Of a DNA stretch of 64,000 nucleotides, positions 9,184-20,308 are shown in pieces. The stretch lies in NCBI RefSeq assembly GCF_003946625.1, contig NZ_RHOR01000012.1, positions 1 through 64,000 on the forward strand, given 5' to 3'. A program made the translations under genes and the position numbers. The notes below the pieces were generated by a model that was not told the origin of the DNA, made no database searches, and was given only the letters and a program-made list of their open reading frames with translations. The stretch's first letter is position 1, and the number at the start of each line of letters is the position of its first letter. Source of the DNA: Companilactobacillus kedongensis (GTDB taxonomy: Bacteria; Bacillota; Bacilli; Lactobacillales; Lactobacillaceae).

Positions 9184-10380
9184 CTATTCCGCAGTCTTAC
9201 GATCTAAGTCTGTCATATATTCACGTGTCATTGGCAATGAAGAACCACTTGGTCCATTTGTCAATAAGTATTGGATTACATCGATATTACCACTTTGGAA
9301 CGAAGCAGCACAACCTTGAAGATATAGATCCCACATACGGACAAATCTTTCACCGTACATGTCCTTAACTTTATCTTCAACTTTCAAGAAATTATGACGC
9401 CAAATCTCAACAGTCTTTTGATAGTGACGACGTAATGGTTCAATATCGTCAATCTGCAATTTAGCATCCATAATATGGCCAATATTTTCTTTAATATCAG
9501 GGATATAACCACCTGGGAAAATATACTTAACAAGCCATGGATCGACACCTAGACCTTCGTGTTGACCAGTAATACCGTGGATCAAAGCAGTACCATTTGG
9601 CTTGAGCATCTTCTTAACAGTCTTGAAGTATCCTTCCAAATGAGTCTCACCAACGTGTTCAAACATACCAACAGAAACAACATGATCAAATTTTTCATTG
9701 ATTTCACGATAGTCTTCAAGAATAACTTCCATTTGATCAGTTAAGTTTTCTTCTTCGATCTTATTATTAACATAGTCGTATTGTTCTTGACTAAGAGTAA
9801 CACCCTTAGCTTTTAGACCGTATTCTTTAGCGGCAGTGAACATCATTGTTCCCCAACCGCAACCGATATCGATAATGCTTTCACCTGGTTTAGTATTTAG
9901 CTTATTCAAAATATGATGAACTTTGTTCATTTGTGCTTGTTCCAAAGTATCTTCTGGTGTACGGAAATAAGCACATGAATATGTCATTGTGTCATCAAGC
10001 CATAACTTATAAAAGTCATTACCGATGTCATAATGTTCTTGAACTTCTTTTTTATTGTTCTCTTCACTGTGACTGAACTTAGGAACAAATTTCTTTAATT
10101 TTAGACTCGACATAAAACTATCCGATTGTGTGTAAGCAGATGTGATAAGTTTTTGAATCGAACCTTCGATCTCAATATCCTTATCCATATAGGCTTCACC
10201 TAAAGTAAGTGTGGCATGTTTAACAACTTCGGAAATTGCAACTTTATTATTGAACTTAATTGTTATGTCAGACTTTCCTTCTGGTCCATAGTTTTTTTCT
10301 TTTTCATCCCAAAAAATAACCTTGATTGGAATTGTGAACGAATGTGAAAAAATCTCGTCATAAATCTTTTTATCTAGCAT
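9184..10380 (-). CDS. cfa: Cyclopropane-fatty-acyl-phospholipid synthase
   Basis: 398 residues, ATG behind TGGAGGG. It transfers a methylene group from SAM to cis-unsaturated acyl chains of membrane phospholipids, making cyclopropane (lactobacillic) acids that help acid and stationary-phase survival. The sequence shows a family N-terminal region (1-100), [25 protein letters not shown], which is typical of Cfa, the SAM motif [11 protein letters not shown] near 165, and VGMFEHVGE. It is the first gene of an operon with trmK, nif3 and pepT. Its presence between rpoD and trmK is unusual, because those two are normally adjacent in Bacillota. Confidence 0.93.
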   Translation of the reverse strand: MLDKKIYDEIFSHSFTIPIKVIFWDEKEKNYGPEGKSDITIKFNNKVAISEVVKHATLTLGEAYMDKDIEIEGSIQKLITSAYTQSDSFMSSLKLKKFVPKFSHSEENNKKEVQEHYDIGNDFYKLWLDDTMTYSCAYFRTPEDTLEQAQMNKVHHILNKLNTKPGESIIDIGCGWGTMMFTAAKEYGLKAKGVTLSQEQYDYVNNKIEEENLTDQMEVILEDYREINEKFDHVVSVGMFEHVGETHLEGYFKTVKKMLKPNGTALIHGITGQHEGLGVDPWLVKYIFPGGYIPDIKENIGHIMDAKLQIDDIEPLRRHYQKTVEIWRHNFLKVEDKVKDMYGERFVRMWDLYLQGCAASFQSGNIDVIQYLLTNGPSGSSLPMTREYMTDLDRKTAE

Positions 10381-10399
10381 ATAAACCCTCCAAAAAGTA

Positions 10400-10428
10400 G
10401 ATATATTAATGTTAACGCAACTTGTGAA
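10400..10428 (-). promoter_or_regulatory. Candidate promoter of the cfa operon
   Basis: On the minus strand TTCACA (10423-10428), a 17-base spacer and TATATC (10400-10405) lie about 20 bases before the cfa ribosome binding site. Confidence 0.5.
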
Positions 10429-10461
10429 AAAACATAACTATTTAATTTGATTATTTCAGAA

Positions 10462-10495
10462 AAAACAAAAAGAACAGCAATTTTATACTGTTCTT
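10462..10495 (-). terminator. Terminator of dnaG-rpoD
   Basis: AAGAACAG and CTGTTCTT pair around a ten-base loop and are followed on the minus strand by a T-rich run; it lies ten bases after the rpoD stop. Confidence 0.8.
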
Positions 10496-10504
10496 CTCTA
10501 ATAC

Positions 10505-11626
10505 TTATTCTAAAAAGTCTTTTAATTGTTTTGATCTTGATGGGTGACGCAATTTTCTAAGAGCTTTGGCTTCAATTTGACGAATTCTCTCACGAGTAAC
10601 ACCAAATACTTTACCAACTTCTTCTAGAGTTCTTGTTCTACCATCATCCAAACCAAAACGTAAACGAAGTACATTTTCTTCACGATCTGTCAAAGTATCC
10701 AAGACGTTTTCGAGTTGTTCCTTTAATAGTTCGTAAGATGCATGATCCTCAGGACTTGTTGCATCAGAATCTTCAATGAAGTCACCAAGATGGGAGTCGT
10801 CCTCTTCACCGATAGGTGTTTCCAATGAAACTGGTTCTTGAGCAATCTTTAGAATATCACGAACCTTGCCAGTTGCCATATCCATTTCGGCACCAATTTC
10901 TTCTGGTAATGGCTCACGGCCAAGATCTTGAAGTAATTGACGTTGAATTCTGATCAATTTGTTGATAGTTTCAACCATATGAACAGGGATACGAATGGTT
11001 CTAGCTTGGTCAGCAATGGCACGCGTAATAGCCTGTCTGATCCACCAAGTTGCATATGTTGAGAATTTAAATCCTAAACGATAATCAAATTTCTCAACGG
11101 CCTTCATCAGACCCATGTTTCCTTCTTGGATCAAATCAAGGAATTGCATACCACGTCCGACATAACGTTTAGCGATTGAAACAACCAAACGCAAGTTAGC
11201 TTCAGCAAGTCTTTGTTTAGCTTCTTCATCACCTTGTTCGATCTTCAAAGCCAAATCAACTTCTTGTTGAGCATTAAGTAGAGGAACACGACCAATTTCC
11301 TTTAAGTACATACGAACTGGATCGTTAACCTTGATATCAGTTGCAGCTGCTGTATCTTTCTTTGCTTTCTTGGCACTCTTAGCACTCTTCTCTTCTTTTA
11401 GAAGTGAAAGTTTACTTGGGTTACCCTTTTCGTCAACAACACCGATACCTTGGTCTTCTAATTCCTCAATAAAAGTATTTAGTGCATCACCCTTTAATTT
11501 ATATGGTGTAATAATTTTTTCTGTTAGATCAGTTTCAGTGATCTTACCAGTTTTCTTTAAATCTTTAACAAGCTTCTTTGTAGCACTTTTAAGTTCTTTT
11601 GATACTGTTGTTTTTTTAGTTGCCAT
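10505..11626 (-). CDS. rpoD: RNA polymerase primary sigma factor RpoD (SigA)
   Basis: 373 residues, ATG behind CTGGAGG. It is the housekeeping sigma factor that directs RNA polymerase to -10/-35 promoters. The N-terminal region 1.1 (1-85) is followed by a Lys/Ala linker. Region 1.2 is [16 protein letters not shown] (about 105-120). Region 2 has [17 protein letters not shown] and [15 protein letters not shown]. Region 3 has [13 protein letters not shown]. Region 4 is the helix-turn-helix ending [20 protein letters not shown]. It lies 21 bases downstream of dnaG, the classic macromolecular-synthesis pair; rpsU is elsewhere (20.4 kb). Confidence 0.97.
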   Translation of the reverse strand: MATKKTTVSKELKSATKKLVKDLKKTGKITETDLTEKIITPYKLKGDALNTFIEELEDQGIGVVDEKGNPSKLSLLKEEKSAKSAKKAKKDTAAATDIKVNDPVRMYLKEIGRVPLLNAQQEVDLALKIEQGDEEAKQRLAEANLRLVVSIAKRYVGRGMQFLDLIQEGNMGLMKAVEKFDYRLGFKFSTYATWWIRQAITRAIADQARTIRIPVHMVETINKLIRIQRQLLQDLGREPLPEEIGAEMDMATGKVRDILKIAQEPVSLETPIGEEDDSHLGDFIEDSDATSPEDHASYELLKEQLENVLDTLTDREENVLRLRFGLDDGRTRTLEEVGKVFGVTRERIRQIEAKALRKLRHPSRSKQLKDFLE

Positions 11627-11647
11627 ATATTTTCCTCCAGTATGCTT

Positions 11648-13468
11648 TTAATTACCGGTTAACAATTTTCTTAATTTAATTAATTTCATTGTTAGCTCTA
11701 ATTGTAATTTATTGTCACCTACCATTGCCGCTTGCTTAAGTTGTTGATTGATATCTGATACCTGAGTTTCCAAACCTGAATTGTTGATATTGGAAATATA
11801 ATCATCAATCTCTTGTTCAGTGTATTCATCAGGCATCTTCATCATCACTAATTCAGCCAAAAGGTTCTTGCCGTCATTATCCAATCCATTCATAAAGTCA
11901 GACATTTGCGTATTATCACTAATATCACCAAAGGCCAGCAAAGACTCATAGAGTCGCTGATACTTTTCATGAACAAACTGAAAATTATTTCCCTTCAGTC
12001 TGGCCTTCAATTCCGGAAAACTGAGTGTCCAATACAAAAGACATCGCTCTGATTTCTCAATACGATCAATTTTGTTTGGAGCGACAGTCGCAGTTTCTCT
12101 TTCAAGTGTCGTCACTTGCACATTTTGATAATTATTAGCTGGTTGCTTAATAGCATTACTACGTCTCAAAGTATCCAGCTCTTTATTGATGGACTCTTTA
12201 GAAACGTTCATTTCATCAGCAACACGTCCGACATACATATCGATCTCAACTGGTGAACTTAATTTGACGATTTCTTGGAGTGATTGATTCAAGAACTTCA
12301 ACTGATCATGTTCATTATTAAGATTATAGTGTCGGCGGAAATAATTAAGAATGAATGAAATAGGTGTCTGCACACCATTTTTGACTAAACTATTAAACTT
12401 ATCCGAACCTTCACTTCTAATGAATTCATCAGGATCCTTTTGATCGGGAACACTGATAACTCCATAGGTGAAACGTTCATCATTAAGCTGTGTTAACGCT
12501 CGATATGTTGCCTCAACACCAGGATCATCTCCATCGTAACAAATATTAATTTGATTAGTCAGTCTACTCAATGTATAGAGCTGCTGATCAGTCAAACTAG
12601 TACCCATTGATGCAACACCATTGGTAACACCAGACTTATAAGCACTCAAAACATCCATAAAACCTTCAAATAAAATAACATTCTGATTATAGCGAATACT
12701 TTTTTTAGCATTGCTTAAATTAAACAGGACTTTACTTTTACTGAAAATCTCAGTTTCTGGACTATTCATATACTTTGCGGTGCTAGCAGTTTTATCTAAA
12801 ATTCTACCGGAAAATGCCACGATATTCCCGGCCTCATCAGTTATGGGAACCATTACTCGATCTCTAAAACGATCGAATAGTTCACCATCTTGGTTTTCTG
12901 CAAACAAACCAGATTTTCTTAAAATATCTTCACTGATCGAACGATCTTTAAAGAATTGTAAGAGCAAGTCTGAATTATTTGGTGCATAACCAAGACTGAA
13001 GGTGCTGATCAAATCATTATCAATATCACGTTTATTGAGGTATTTCAAAGCTTGACTACCATTTTCTGTTTTTAGCAAAATATGATTATATAGCTTCGCT
13101 GTTTCCTCATACATTTTCAGTAAAGTTCTACTATCTGAATTCTGATAATTAGTATTTTCGGTTTGGTAACTATCGGGAATAGGAATATTCCCCATCTTAG
13201 CCACTTCAACTACGGCTTCTGGGAAAGTCTTACTCTCCATTTCCATAATGAATTTATAAACATTTCCTCCACGACCACAACTGAAACAGTGAAAAAATTG
13301 TTTTTCTTCGGTAACGGTAAAAGATGGTGTTCTTTCCTCATGGAAAGGGCATAAACCAACAAAGTTCTTACCGGCTTTCCTGAGTTGAACATACTTACTT
13401 AAAACATCAACGATGTTTGTCTTCGAGGTAACTTCATCTATAAATTCCTGTGGAATTCGAGTTGCCAT
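11648..13468 (-). CDS. dnaG: DNA primase
   Basis: Synthesises RNA primers at the replication fork together with the DnaB-type helicase. The start is the ATG at 13468, correctly spaced from GAGGAGGTG; an in-frame GTG nine bases upstream overlaps that site (606 residues). The zinc-binding domain has Cys40-x2-His43 and Cys63-x2-Cys66 in a CPFHEERTPSF context. The central catalytic core has a Toprim region with ILFEGFMDV and ICYDGDDPG. The C-terminal part (about 430-606) is the helicase-binding domain and is poorly conserved, as usual. Confidence 0.96.
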   Translation of the reverse strand: MATRIPQEFIDEVTSKTNIVDVLSKYVQLRKAGKNFVGLCPFHEERTPSFTVTEEKQFFHCFSCGRGGNVYKFIMEMESKTFPEAVVEVAKMGNIPIPDSYQTENTNYQNSDSRTLLKMYEETAKLYNHILLKTENGSQALKYLNKRDIDNDLISTFSLGYAPNNSDLLLQFFKDRSISEDILRKSGLFAENQDGELFDRFRDRVMVPITDEAGNIVAFSGRILDKTASTAKYMNSPETEIFSKSKVLFNLSNAKKSIRYNQNVILFEGFMDVLSAYKSGVTNGVASMGTSLTDQQLYTLSRLTNQINICYDGDDPGVEATYRALTQLNDERFTYGVISVPDQKDPDEFIRSEGSDKFNSLVKNGVQTPISFILNYFRRHYNLNNEHDQLKFLNQSLQEIVKLSSPVEIDMYVGRVADEMNVSKESINKELDTLRRSNAIKQPANNYQNVQVTTLERETATVAPNKIDRIEKSERCLLYWTLSFPELKARLKGNNFQFVHEKYQRLYESLLAFGDISDNTQMSDFMNGLDNDGKNLLAELVMMKMPDEYTEQEIDDYISNINNSGLETQVSDINQQLKQAAMVGDNKLQLELTMKLIKLRKLLTGN

Positions 13469-13489
13469 GGCTGTCACCTCCTCAAAATG

Positions 13490-13517
13490 TTTATAAAAAC
13501 AGTGAACTAAAGGTTAA
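13490..13517 (-). promoter_or_regulatory. Possible dnaG-rpoD promoter
   Basis: TTAACC (13512-13517), a 16-base spacer and TATAAA (13490-13495) on the minus strand, just upstream of the dnaG ribosome binding site. No terminator is seen after glyS, so readthrough from the glyQS operon is also possible. Confidence 0.35.
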
Positions 13518-13549
13518 CACACGGATTTATAAAATACAAATAATTAACT

Positions 13550-15616
13550 TTACTTAACTACAATTTTAGATAAGTTTCCTAATTTTGCAATTAAATTGTT
13601 TGCAATAACTAATTGAGTAAGACGATTTGTTTTAACGGCTTCATCTTTGGCCATGATCATATTTTCATCAAAGTAACTGTCGATTACTGGTTTTAGACTA
13701 GCTAATGCAGTATACAACTTTTCAGCATCTTTAGTATCAGAGACGCTTATAGCTTCAACTGCTTCTTTTAATTTGTTTTCTGATGGATTTTCAAACAATT
13801 CAGTATTGACACTTAACTCACTACTGAATTTGAAATCAGCTTTTTGAGATAAGTTTACAATTCTACTCAAAGCTTCAATAACTTGTTTAAAGTCGTCATC
13901 TTCAACATGCTTTTGCAGAACCTTAGCTGTATTGATCATAGCAATTGGATCAACAATTGAAGTTTCACTAACTGCATCAATAATATCATTTCTAAGATCA
14001 ACTGTATTAAGCAATTGACGAACACGATCGATCATGAAGTCAGTAAATTCAGTTTGATTATTAGATAGGTCAAGTCCTTCTTTAACCTTGATATCTGCAA
14101 GAAAGGCTTGAAGATCGTTGATATTTAATGACCATTGATTTTGGTCAAGAATTCTTACGATACCATAGGCTTGTCTTCTCAAAGCGTATGGATCATTTGA
14201 ACCACTTGGAATAAGGTCAACTGCATAAAATGTCTTTAGTGAATCGATCTTATCAGCAATAGCTAATGTAGCTCCGACCTTTGTCTTAGGCAAATCGCCT
14301 TCAGCAGAGATTGGCATGTAGTGTTCACTGACAGCCTTAGCAACACCATCAGTTTCACCCATTATGCTGGCATACTTTTCACCCATAACACCTTGAAGTT
14401 CTGGGAATTCATCAACCATATTTGTAACCAAGTCAAATTTATAAATATCACTGGCACGTAATAAGTCTTTTGTCTCTTGATCATTTAGATTGAATAATTT
14501 AGCTAGATGTTCTGAAATAGCATGAACACGTTGCATCTTTTCAAACATTGTACCGATCTTAACGTGGAAGTTAACTGATTTAAGTTTTTCAACGTAATCA
14601 GCAATCGTCTTCTTTTGATCTTCTTTAAAGAAGAAGTCAGCATCTTCAAGACGAGCAACCAAGACCTTTTCGTTACCTTGGATAACATTTTCGATATGCT
14701 CAGTATTACCATTTCTAACACCGATAAAGTATGGTTCCAAAGAGCCTTTTTGATTTCTAACGTAGAAATATCTTTGATTATCCTTCATTGAAGTAATTAA
14801 AACTTCTTCGGGGATCTCTAAGTATTTTTTATCAAATGAACCATAGAATGTTGTTGGATATTCAACTAGATTATTAACTTCTTCAAGAAGATCACTATCT
14901 ACATCAATTACCCAATTATTGTCGTCAGCAATTTTTTTGATTTGATCACTGATGATATTCTTACGTTCTTTAGCATCCACTAAAACAAATTGTGAGCGTA
15001 ATTTTTCAACATAATTGTCAGCATTATCGATTTCTACATCTTTTCCTAAGAAACGATGTCCGCGACTGATACGACCTGATTCAACATCCAAGATCTTTAA
15101 TGGAACTTCTTCATCACCAAGTAATGAAACTAACCAATGAATTGGACGGATATATTCAAAGTCATATGAACCCCAGCGCATTCTTGTTGGGAAAGTAATT
15201 GATTCGATCACATCAACCATATTTCCCAAAATTTCACTAGCTGATTTACCAGCCTCATGTTTTTGAATATAAACATATTCAACGCCTTTTAATTCTTCAA
15301 AGAAAATGTCATCAACAGTCATCTTTTGACCACGAGCAAATCCTTGAGCAGCTTTTGTCCAATTGCCATCAGCATCTTTAGCGATTTTCTTTGCAGGTCC
15401 CTTAGCTTTAACATCAATATCTTCTTGCTTATCAGCAACATCTTTAATGAGGATAGCTAAACGTCTTGGAGTTGAATACTTTTCAATAGTAGAGAAAGAT
15501 AGACGATTATCTTTTAAAAACTTAGCTGTCTTTTGTGCTAGTTGATTCTCACTCTTTGTAACAACATGAGCGGGCATTTCTTCTAGCCCAATTTCTAATA
15601 AGTAATTTTTAGTCAT
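13550..15616 (-). CDS. glyS: Glycyl-tRNA synthetase beta subunit
   Basis: 688 residues from ATG 15616, placed eight bases after AAAGGAGA; an upstream in-frame ATG lies inside glyQ without a good binding site. The beta subunit of the bacterial alpha2beta2 GlyRS carries the tRNA-binding and anticodon-recognition parts. Family features are [14 protein letters not shown] at the N-terminus, [20 protein letters not shown], and [19 protein letters not shown] near 400, an HD-like domain. The C-terminus holds a DALR-type helical anticodon domain. It overlaps the end of glyQ by eight bases. Confidence 0.96.
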   Translation of the reverse strand: MTKNYLLEIGLEEMPAHVVTKSENQLAQKTAKFLKDNRLSFSTIEKYSTPRRLAILIKDVADKQEDIDVKAKGPAKKIAKDADGNWTKAAQGFARGQKMTVDDIFFEELKGVEYVYIQKHEAGKSASEILGNMVDVIESITFPTRMRWGSYDFEYIRPIHWLVSLLGDEEVPLKILDVESGRISRGHRFLGKDVEIDNADNYVEKLRSQFVLVDAKERKNIISDQIKKIADDNNWVIDVDSDLLEEVNNLVEYPTTFYGSFDKKYLEIPEEVLITSMKDNQRYFYVRNQKGSLEPYFIGVRNGNTEHIENVIQGNEKVLVARLEDADFFFKEDQKKTIADYVEKLKSVNFHVKIGTMFEKMQRVHAISEHLAKLFNLNDQETKDLLRASDIYKFDLVTNMVDEFPELQGVMGEKYASIMGETDGVAKAVSEHYMPISAEGDLPKTKVGATLAIADKIDSLKTFYAVDLIPSGSNDPYALRRQAYGIVRILDQNQWSLNINDLQAFLADIKVKEGLDLSNNQTEFTDFMIDRVRQLLNTVDLRNDIIDAVSETSIVDPIAMINTAKVLQKHVEDDDFKQVIEALSRIVNLSQKADFKFSSELSVNTELFENPSENKLKEAVEAISVSDTKDAEKLYTALASLKPVIDSYFDENMIMAKDEAVKTNRLTQLVIANNLIAKLGNLSKIVVK

Positions 15617-16517
15617 TTTCTTTCTCCTTTGCTTCACTGTTAGCCAATAATGGGAAACCTAACTTCTTACGTTCTTCAACGAAAGCTTTGGCAACCTTGT
15701 GGGCCATTTTTCTGATTCTTGACAAGAAAGCGGCTCTTTCAGTAACAGAAACAGCACCTCTGGCATCTAGCAAGTTAAATGTGTGGCTACACTTCAAAAT
15801 ATAATCATAAGCTGGATGAACTAATCCTAGATCCATCAAACGATTAGCTTCTTTTTCATATGCATTAAAGAATTTGAACAACATATCTTGGTTACTTTCT
15901 TCAAATGAATATTTTGAATGTTCATATTCAGGTTCCTTGAAGATATCACCATATAATACTCCGTCGCCCCATTCTAGATCGTAAACAGAATTAACATCTT
16001 GAATATATGAAGCTAAACGTTCAACACCATATGTGATTTCGCTTGTTACAGGATGAACTTGAAGTCCACCGACTTGTTGGAAGTATGTAAATTGTGTAAC
16101 TTCCATACCATCAAGCCATACTTCCCAACCAACACCGGCACAACCCATTGATGGGTTTTCCCAGTTATCTTCAACGAAACGAATATCATGTTCCAAAGGT
16201 TCAATGCCCAAGGCACGTAATGAATCCAAATAATATTCTTGAATATCTTTTGGAGCAGGTTTCATTACTACTTGAAATTGATGATGTTGATACAAACGGT
16301 TAGGATTTTCACCATAACGACCATCAGCTGGACGTCTTGATGGTTCAACATATGCAGCATTCCAAGGTTCAGGACCGATAGCACGTAAGAAGGTATACGG
16401 ACTCATTGTTCCGGCACCCTTTTCGGTATCATAGGCTTGCATTAACATACAACCCTTTTCACTCCAAAATCTTTGCAATGTCAAAATCATATTTTGTACA
16501 TCTAACTTTTTATCCAT
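15609..16517 (-). CDS. glyQ: Glycyl-tRNA synthetase alpha subunit
   Basis: 302 residues, ATG behind GAGAGGAGAAAG. This catalytic class II subunit activates glycine. Visible family motifs include [41 protein letters not shown] and [12 protein letters not shown]. It is the first gene of the glyQS operon and is controlled by the T-box leader directly upstream. Confidence 0.97.
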   Translation of the reverse strand: MDKKLDVQNMILTLQRFWSEKGCMLMQAYDTEKGAGTMSPYTFLRAIGPEPWNAAYVEPSRRPADGRYGENPNRLYQHHQFQVVMKPAPKDIQEYYLDSLRALGIEPLEHDIRFVEDNWENPSMGCAGVGWEVWLDGMEVTQFTYFQQVGGLQVHPVTSEITYGVERLASYIQDVNSVYDLEWGDGVLYGDIFKEPEYEHSKYSFEESNQDMLFKFFNAYEKEANRLMDLGLVHPAYDYILKCSHTFNLLDARGAVSVTERAAFLSRIRKMAHKVAKAFVEERKKLGFPLLANSEAKEKEND

Positions 16518-16541
16518 TACTTTCTCCTCTCAGATGGACAC

Positions 16542-16580
16542 AAAAAAGACCCTTGCAGGTATACTAAATACATGCAAGGG
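16542..16580 (-). terminator. T-box terminator hairpin of glyQS
   Basis: CCCTTGCATGTAT and ATACCTGCAAGGG pair on the minus strand and are followed by TCTTTTTTG, immediately downstream of the antiterminator core. Confidence 0.85.
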
Positions 16581-16701
16581 ACGATTAATCGCGGTTCCAC
16601 CCTTATTCAGGACCAAAGTCCTGCACTTTTATATATAAAAATTAAGTTGTTCAGCCATGAAACTATTGCGGATTTCACCATCCCGCATCTCTGTCTATAC
16701 A
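16542..16701 (-). promoter_or_regulatory. Glycine T-box riboswitch leader of glyQS
   Basis: The minus strand contains the T-box core AGGGTGGAACCGCG (16590-16603), which pairs with the free CCA end of uncharged tRNA. It is preceded by a Stem I region with a GGATGGTGAAATCC-like distal hairpin. A GGC triplet at 16654-16656 is a plausible glycine specifier. Core and intrinsic terminator are mutually exclusive structures: uncharged tRNA-Gly should allow transcription into glyQ. The leader is short, as in other glyQS T-boxes that lack Stems II and IIA/B. The specifier choice is inference; the T-box core is seen directly. Confidence 0.92.
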
Positions 16702-16707
16702 CATTAG

Positions 16708-16736
16708 ATAATAACTATTATTACATAAATTGTCAA
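16708..16736 (-). promoter_or_regulatory. Promoter of the glyQS T-box leader
   Basis: TTGACA (16731-16736), a 17-base spacer and TATTAT (16708-16713) on the minus strand; transcription should start near 16701. It sits right at the end of recO. Confidence 0.75.
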
Positions 16737-16740
16737 TTAA

Positions 16741-17496
16741 CTAAATGTGCCAAGTATGCATATTATCAATAAAAGTTTTACTTTTTGGATATGATCCCAC
16801 TGAACCGATATAAATTGAATCAATTGCATGCTGAATCAAGTCCTTATTACTGTCCTTTAAATTGATACTACTGATTTGATCTAACGATATTTTACTGAAT
16901 AATCTTAGAAAATAAATCGTTCTTTCTGACAAATGCAATCGATGGACATCTTGATTAAAGTGTTTTGAACACAGCAAACCACCTAAGATCACTGAAAAGT
17001 CAAAGCGCGCATTTTTCTCTCCGCCAACAACACATGAATCCATATTTGGTTCAACACCAAAGACCTTTAAGAGATGCATTTGCAAAATATTTACAACAAT
17101 TTGTGCATCGTATCCATTGTCAATATATAACAGCGCCTTAAACAGTTCTTTGTACCATTCATCAGGAATAACTTCATTCAAAAAAGCATTAGACATCAAA
17201 TCAAATAAAAATGTTGCATAAGCATTCAATTCAATATCTTGGATTATTTCGTCAAACTGCTTCACATTACTTGCAGAGTTCAAATACGATAACCCCTCAT
17301 CTTTAACTAATCCAGAATAGTCACCATAAGAAAATGGGATCACTGAACCAGATATCTTCGACTTAGGACCTTGAGTACCACGAACTAAGAATGTTTTGAA
17401 ACCATACTCTTTAGTTAGAATAGTCACCAAAGCATCTTTTTCTCGATAACGCTGTCTTTTAACAACGATCCCAAAAAAGTTGGATGGTACCTTCAT
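16741..17496 (-). CDS. recO: DNA repair protein RecO
   Basis: 251 residues, ATG overlapping the era stop (TAATG), with AAAGGAT inside era as binding site. It loads RecA in the RecFOR recombinational repair pathway. The N-terminal OB fold shows KRQRYREKDALVTILTKEYG and VRGTQGPKS; the helical C-terminal domain follows from about residue 85. The usual zinc cysteines of many RecO proteins are not obvious (only CVVGGEK is left), which is common in this family branch. It is last in the phoH-ybeY-cdd-era-recO operon. Confidence 0.92.
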   Translation of the reverse strand: MKVPSNFFGIVVKRQRYREKDALVTILTKEYGFKTFLVRGTQGPKSKISGSVIPFSYGDYSGLVKDEGLSYLNSASNVKQFDEIIQDIELNAYATFLFDLMSNAFLNEVIPDEWYKELFKALLYIDNGYDAQIVVNILQMHLLKVFGVEPNMDSCVVGGEKNARFDFSVILGGLLCSKHFNQDVHRLHLSERTIYFLRLFSKISLDQISSINLKDSNKDLIQHAIDSIYIGSVGSYPKSKTFIDNMHTWHI

Positions 17497-18404
17497 TAGT
17501 TAATATCCTTTACCGCATAACCAGCACGAGACAAGAACAATGCATCATCACGCCAATTTTTCTTAACTTTGACCCACAACTTCAAATTGATTTTCTCACC
17601 TAGTAAGTGTTCAATCTTAATTCTTGAACCGATACCGATATTTTTCAACATGCTGGCACCTTTACCGATAACGATTTTCTTTTGTGTATCACGTTCAACA
17701 TAGATAGTTGCCTCAACTTGCAACTTACCTCTTTCACTACGTTGGTTCATGGAATCAACAATAACGGCAACTGAATGAGGAATCTCGTCATGTGTATCTT
17801 GAAGGATCTTTTCACGGATCAACTCACCAACAATAAAATATTCAGGGTGATCAGTGATTTGATCATCATCATAATATTGTGGTCCTAATGGTAACGCTTT
17901 AGTTAATGAATCAATTAAATCTTCAACATTATTTCCATTAGTGGCGGAGATCGGAATAACCTCAGAGAAATCCATTAAATCCTTGTATTCATTAATTTGT
18001 GGTGCCATTTCATCTGGATTGATCAAATCAATCTTATTAAGGATCAAGAAAACTGGAGCCTTAACTTTTTTTAGTTCATCAATGATAAATTTATCACCAG
18101 GTCCAGCACTTTGTCCGGCTTCAGTCATAAATAATACCGCATCTACTTCACGTAATGCTGAAATAGCAGCCTTATCCATGTATTGATCCAAACCATTATG
18201 AGGTTTGTGAATACCGGGTGTATCCAAAAAGATGATTTGACGCTCATCATCAGTATAGATACCTTGAATCTTATTTCTAGTTGTTTGAGCTTTTGGTGAA
18301 GTAATAGCTACCTGCTCTTTAATAATACGATTCATAAAAGTCGATTTACCAACATTTGGTCGACCAACGATCGCTACAAAACCTGAACGAAAATTTTTAT
18401 CCAT
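17496..18404 (-). CDS. era: GTPase Era
   Basis: 302 residues. This is an essential GTPase that binds the 3' end of 16S rRNA during 30S subunit maturation. G1 is GRPNVGKS (residues 14-21), G2 is [10 protein letters not shown]3 is DTPG and G4 is NKID. The C-terminal KH domain contains [18 protein letters not shown]. It is one base from the cdd stop and couples to recO. Confidence 0.97.
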   Translation of the reverse strand: MDKNFRSGFVAIVGRPNVGKSTFMNRIIKEQVAITSPKAQTTRNKIQGIYTDDERQIIFLDTPGIHKPHNGLDQYMDKAAISALREVDAVLFMTEAGQSAGPGDKFIIDELKKVKAPVFLILNKIDLINPDEMAPQINEYKDLMDFSEVIPISATNGNNVEDLIDSLTKALPLGPQYYDDDQITDHPEYFIVGELIREKILQDTHDEIPHSVAVIVDSMNQRSERGKLQVEATIYVERDTQKKIVIGKGASMLKNIGIGSRIKIEHLLGEKINLKLWVKVKKNWRDDALFLSRAGYAVKDIN

Positions 18405-18405
18405 A

Positions 18406-18807
18406 TTAATCCATATCCTTATCGCTAAAAGCTAGCGGCAAAATTTCTTTAAATTTGTATTCCTTAAAATCATTACTATTGTTAGACAAGAAAACTGGTG
18501 CTGATCCACCCATGAATTCACTCATAACTTGACGACAAGCACCACAAGGTTTTGACATCTCAGAAGTTCCATTAACAACAATGAGTGCTTCTATTTTACG
18601 AACTCCTTCAGAGACAGCTTTGAAAATAGCCGTCCTTTCAGCACAATTTGTAAGTCCATAAGAAGCATTTTCAATATTAACACCAGAATAGATCTTACCA
18701 TTATCGGCAACCAATGCGGCCCCAACTGTATAGTGAGAATAAGGTGTATAAGCATTTTCCATAGCTTTTATTGCAACATCGAATAACTCTTTTTCGTTAA
18801 TTTCCAC
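18406..18807 (-). CDS. cdd: Cytidine deaminase
   Basis: 133 residues, GTG start behind AAGGAG. It is a homotetrameric zinc enzyme that converts cytidine and deoxycytidine to uridine and deoxyuridine. It has the zinc motif [11 protein letters not shown] (Cys and catalytic Glu) and PCGACRQ with the two other zinc Cys. It is the third gene of the phoH operon, a conserved position in Bacillota. Confidence 0.96.
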   Translation of the reverse strand: MEINEKELFDVAIKAMENAYTPYSHYTVGAALVADNGKIYSGVNIENASYGLTNCAERTAIFKAVSEGVRKIEALIVVNGTSEMSKPCGACRQVMSEFMGGSAPVFLSNNSNDFKEYKFKEILPLAFSDKDMD

Positions 18808-18819
18808 TGGGTAGACTCC

Positions 18820-19290
18820 TTATTTTTCTAGGCCATAGGCACTAAGAATTTTTTCTTGTAGACCGATCATAACCTTTTCATCTTCTGGCTTAATGTGATC
18901 ATAACCATTTAGATGTAGGATACCGTGAACGATCGTATAGCCAAGTTCGCGATCAAATGAGTGCTCATAGTCCTTCGCATGTTCATCAACAATTTCTACA
19001 CTGATAAACAAGTCACCCAAATCAACTGGCAAATCCGGGATTTGACTCTCAAGATAATCTAATGACTCTTCACCATCATTAATTGCAAAACTGATAACAT
19101 CAGTTGCACGATCAACATCACGATATTCCTTATTGATTTTATGGATCTTATCTTTTGTTACAAAGTGAATGGAAAGCTGCGTATTATCCTTCAATTCTAA
19201 ATCGTTAAAAGTAAATTTAACTAGGTCTTCGACCCAATCTTCGCGTTTTTGATCAATTAATTTATCATCGTTAAAAATTTCTAAATCCAT
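18820..19290 (-). CDS. ybeY: Endoribonuclease YbeY
   Basis: 156 residues, ATG behind GGGGATAAAA. It is a zinc-dependent single-strand endoribonuclease involved in 16S rRNA 3' maturation and ribosome quality control. The metal site HGILHLNGYDH is visible near residue 122-132, after the family motif DRATDVISFAI. It follows phoH by 16 bases. Confidence 0.95.
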   Translation of the reverse strand: MDLEIFNDDKLIDQKREDWVEDLVKFTFNDLELKDNTQLSIHFVTKDKIHKINKEYRDVDRATDVISFAINDGEESLDYLESQIPDLPVDLGDLFISVEIVDEHAKDYEHSFDRELGYTIVHGILHLNGYDHIKPEDEKVMIGLQEKILSAYGLEK

Positions 19291-19306
19291 TTTTATCCCC
19301 GTATCA

Positions 19307-20281
19307 TTATTCAGTTTTATCTGTTACATCATATGCATCGATAATTTCTGCCACAACTGGATGTCTAACAACATCAGCAGATGTAAAGTTGACGAATTCA
19401 ATATGTGGTAGATTATTTAAGATTTTCTTTGCTTGAACTAGGCCACTCTTGGCATTATGTGGTAAATCGATCTGTGAGATGTCACCATTGACGATCATAG
19501 TTGATCCAAAACCTAGTCTAGTAAGAAACATTTTCATTTGTTCTTGAGTTGTATTTTGAGCCTCATCTAAAATTACAAATGATTCGTCTAAAGTACGACC
19601 TCTCATATAAGCTAAAGGCGCAACTTCGATAACACCACGCTCCAACAAACGTCCAGTATGCTCTGTTCCCAAAATTGCATACAACGCATCATAGATAGGA
19701 CGCATATATGGATCAACTTTTTCTTTTAGATCACCTGGTAAGAATCCTAAGCTTTCTCCGGCTTCAACAGCAGGACGTGTCAAAACGATACGTTTAACAG
19801 TTCCCTTCTTTAAAGCTGCAACAGCCATAACAACAGCCAAATAAGTTTTACCGGTACCGGCTGGTCCAATACCAAAGGTTATATCATTGTGTTTGATAGC
19901 ATTGATGTATTGTCTTTGACCAAAGTTTCTGACCCTTACAGGCTTACCACCATAATCTTTGATCAATTCATCCTTATACAGTTCCTCGAAGTAATCTAAC
20001 GTCCCTCGTTCGATCATCTTAAGACCACTGACAACATCAGGAGCCCCAATACTGATCTTGTTACTTGATAGTTTGATCAATTTTTGCAAAAAGGTAATGG
20101 TCTTGGCTACATTACTCTCATCACCAGTAACATCTAGCTGATCGCCGAAGGCATGTATTTTGACGTCCATACCTTCTTCAATAAGTGTTAAATTGCTATC
20201 ATTGATACCGAAGATATTTGCGGCATCCTGCTGGTTCTTAATAGTAATACTCTGCTTAACTTGTTCGCTATTTTCTGTCAA
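19307..20281 (-). CDS. PhoH-like ATPase
   Basis: About 324 residues. It is a P-loop ATPase of the PhoH family, often linked with YbeY and RNA metabolism. It has a KH-like N-terminal part (about 20-110), Walker A GPAGTGKTYLAV near 135 and Walker B FVILDEAQNTT. The start is uncertain: AGGAGG lies ten to eleven bases before the TTG at 20281 (chosen), while an in-frame GTG at 20290 is only two bases from it. It leads the operon phoH-ybeY-cdd-era-recO. Confidence 0.93.
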   Translation of the reverse strand: MTENSEQVKQSITIKNQQDAANIFGINDSNLTLIEEGMDVKIHAFGDQLDVTGDESNVAKTITFLQKLIKLSSNKISIGAPDVVSGLKMIERGTLDYFEELYKDELIKDYGGKPVRVRNFGQRQYINAIKHNDITFGIGPAGTGKTYLAVVMAVAALKKGTVKRIVLTRPAVEAGESLGFLPGDLKEKVDPYMRPIYDALYAILGTEHTGRLLERGVIEVAPLAYMRGRTLDESFVILDEAQNTTQEQMKMFLTRLGFGSTMIVNGDISQIDLPHNAKSGLVQAKKILNNLPHIEFVNFTSADVVRHPVVAEIIDAYDVTDKTE

Positions 20282-20308
20282 TAAACACACACCCTCCTAT
20301 TATCTTGA

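Noticed and set aside
13478-13549. Terminator after glyS
   Set aside because: No stable hairpin with a T run is visible; readthrough into dnaG cannot be excluded.
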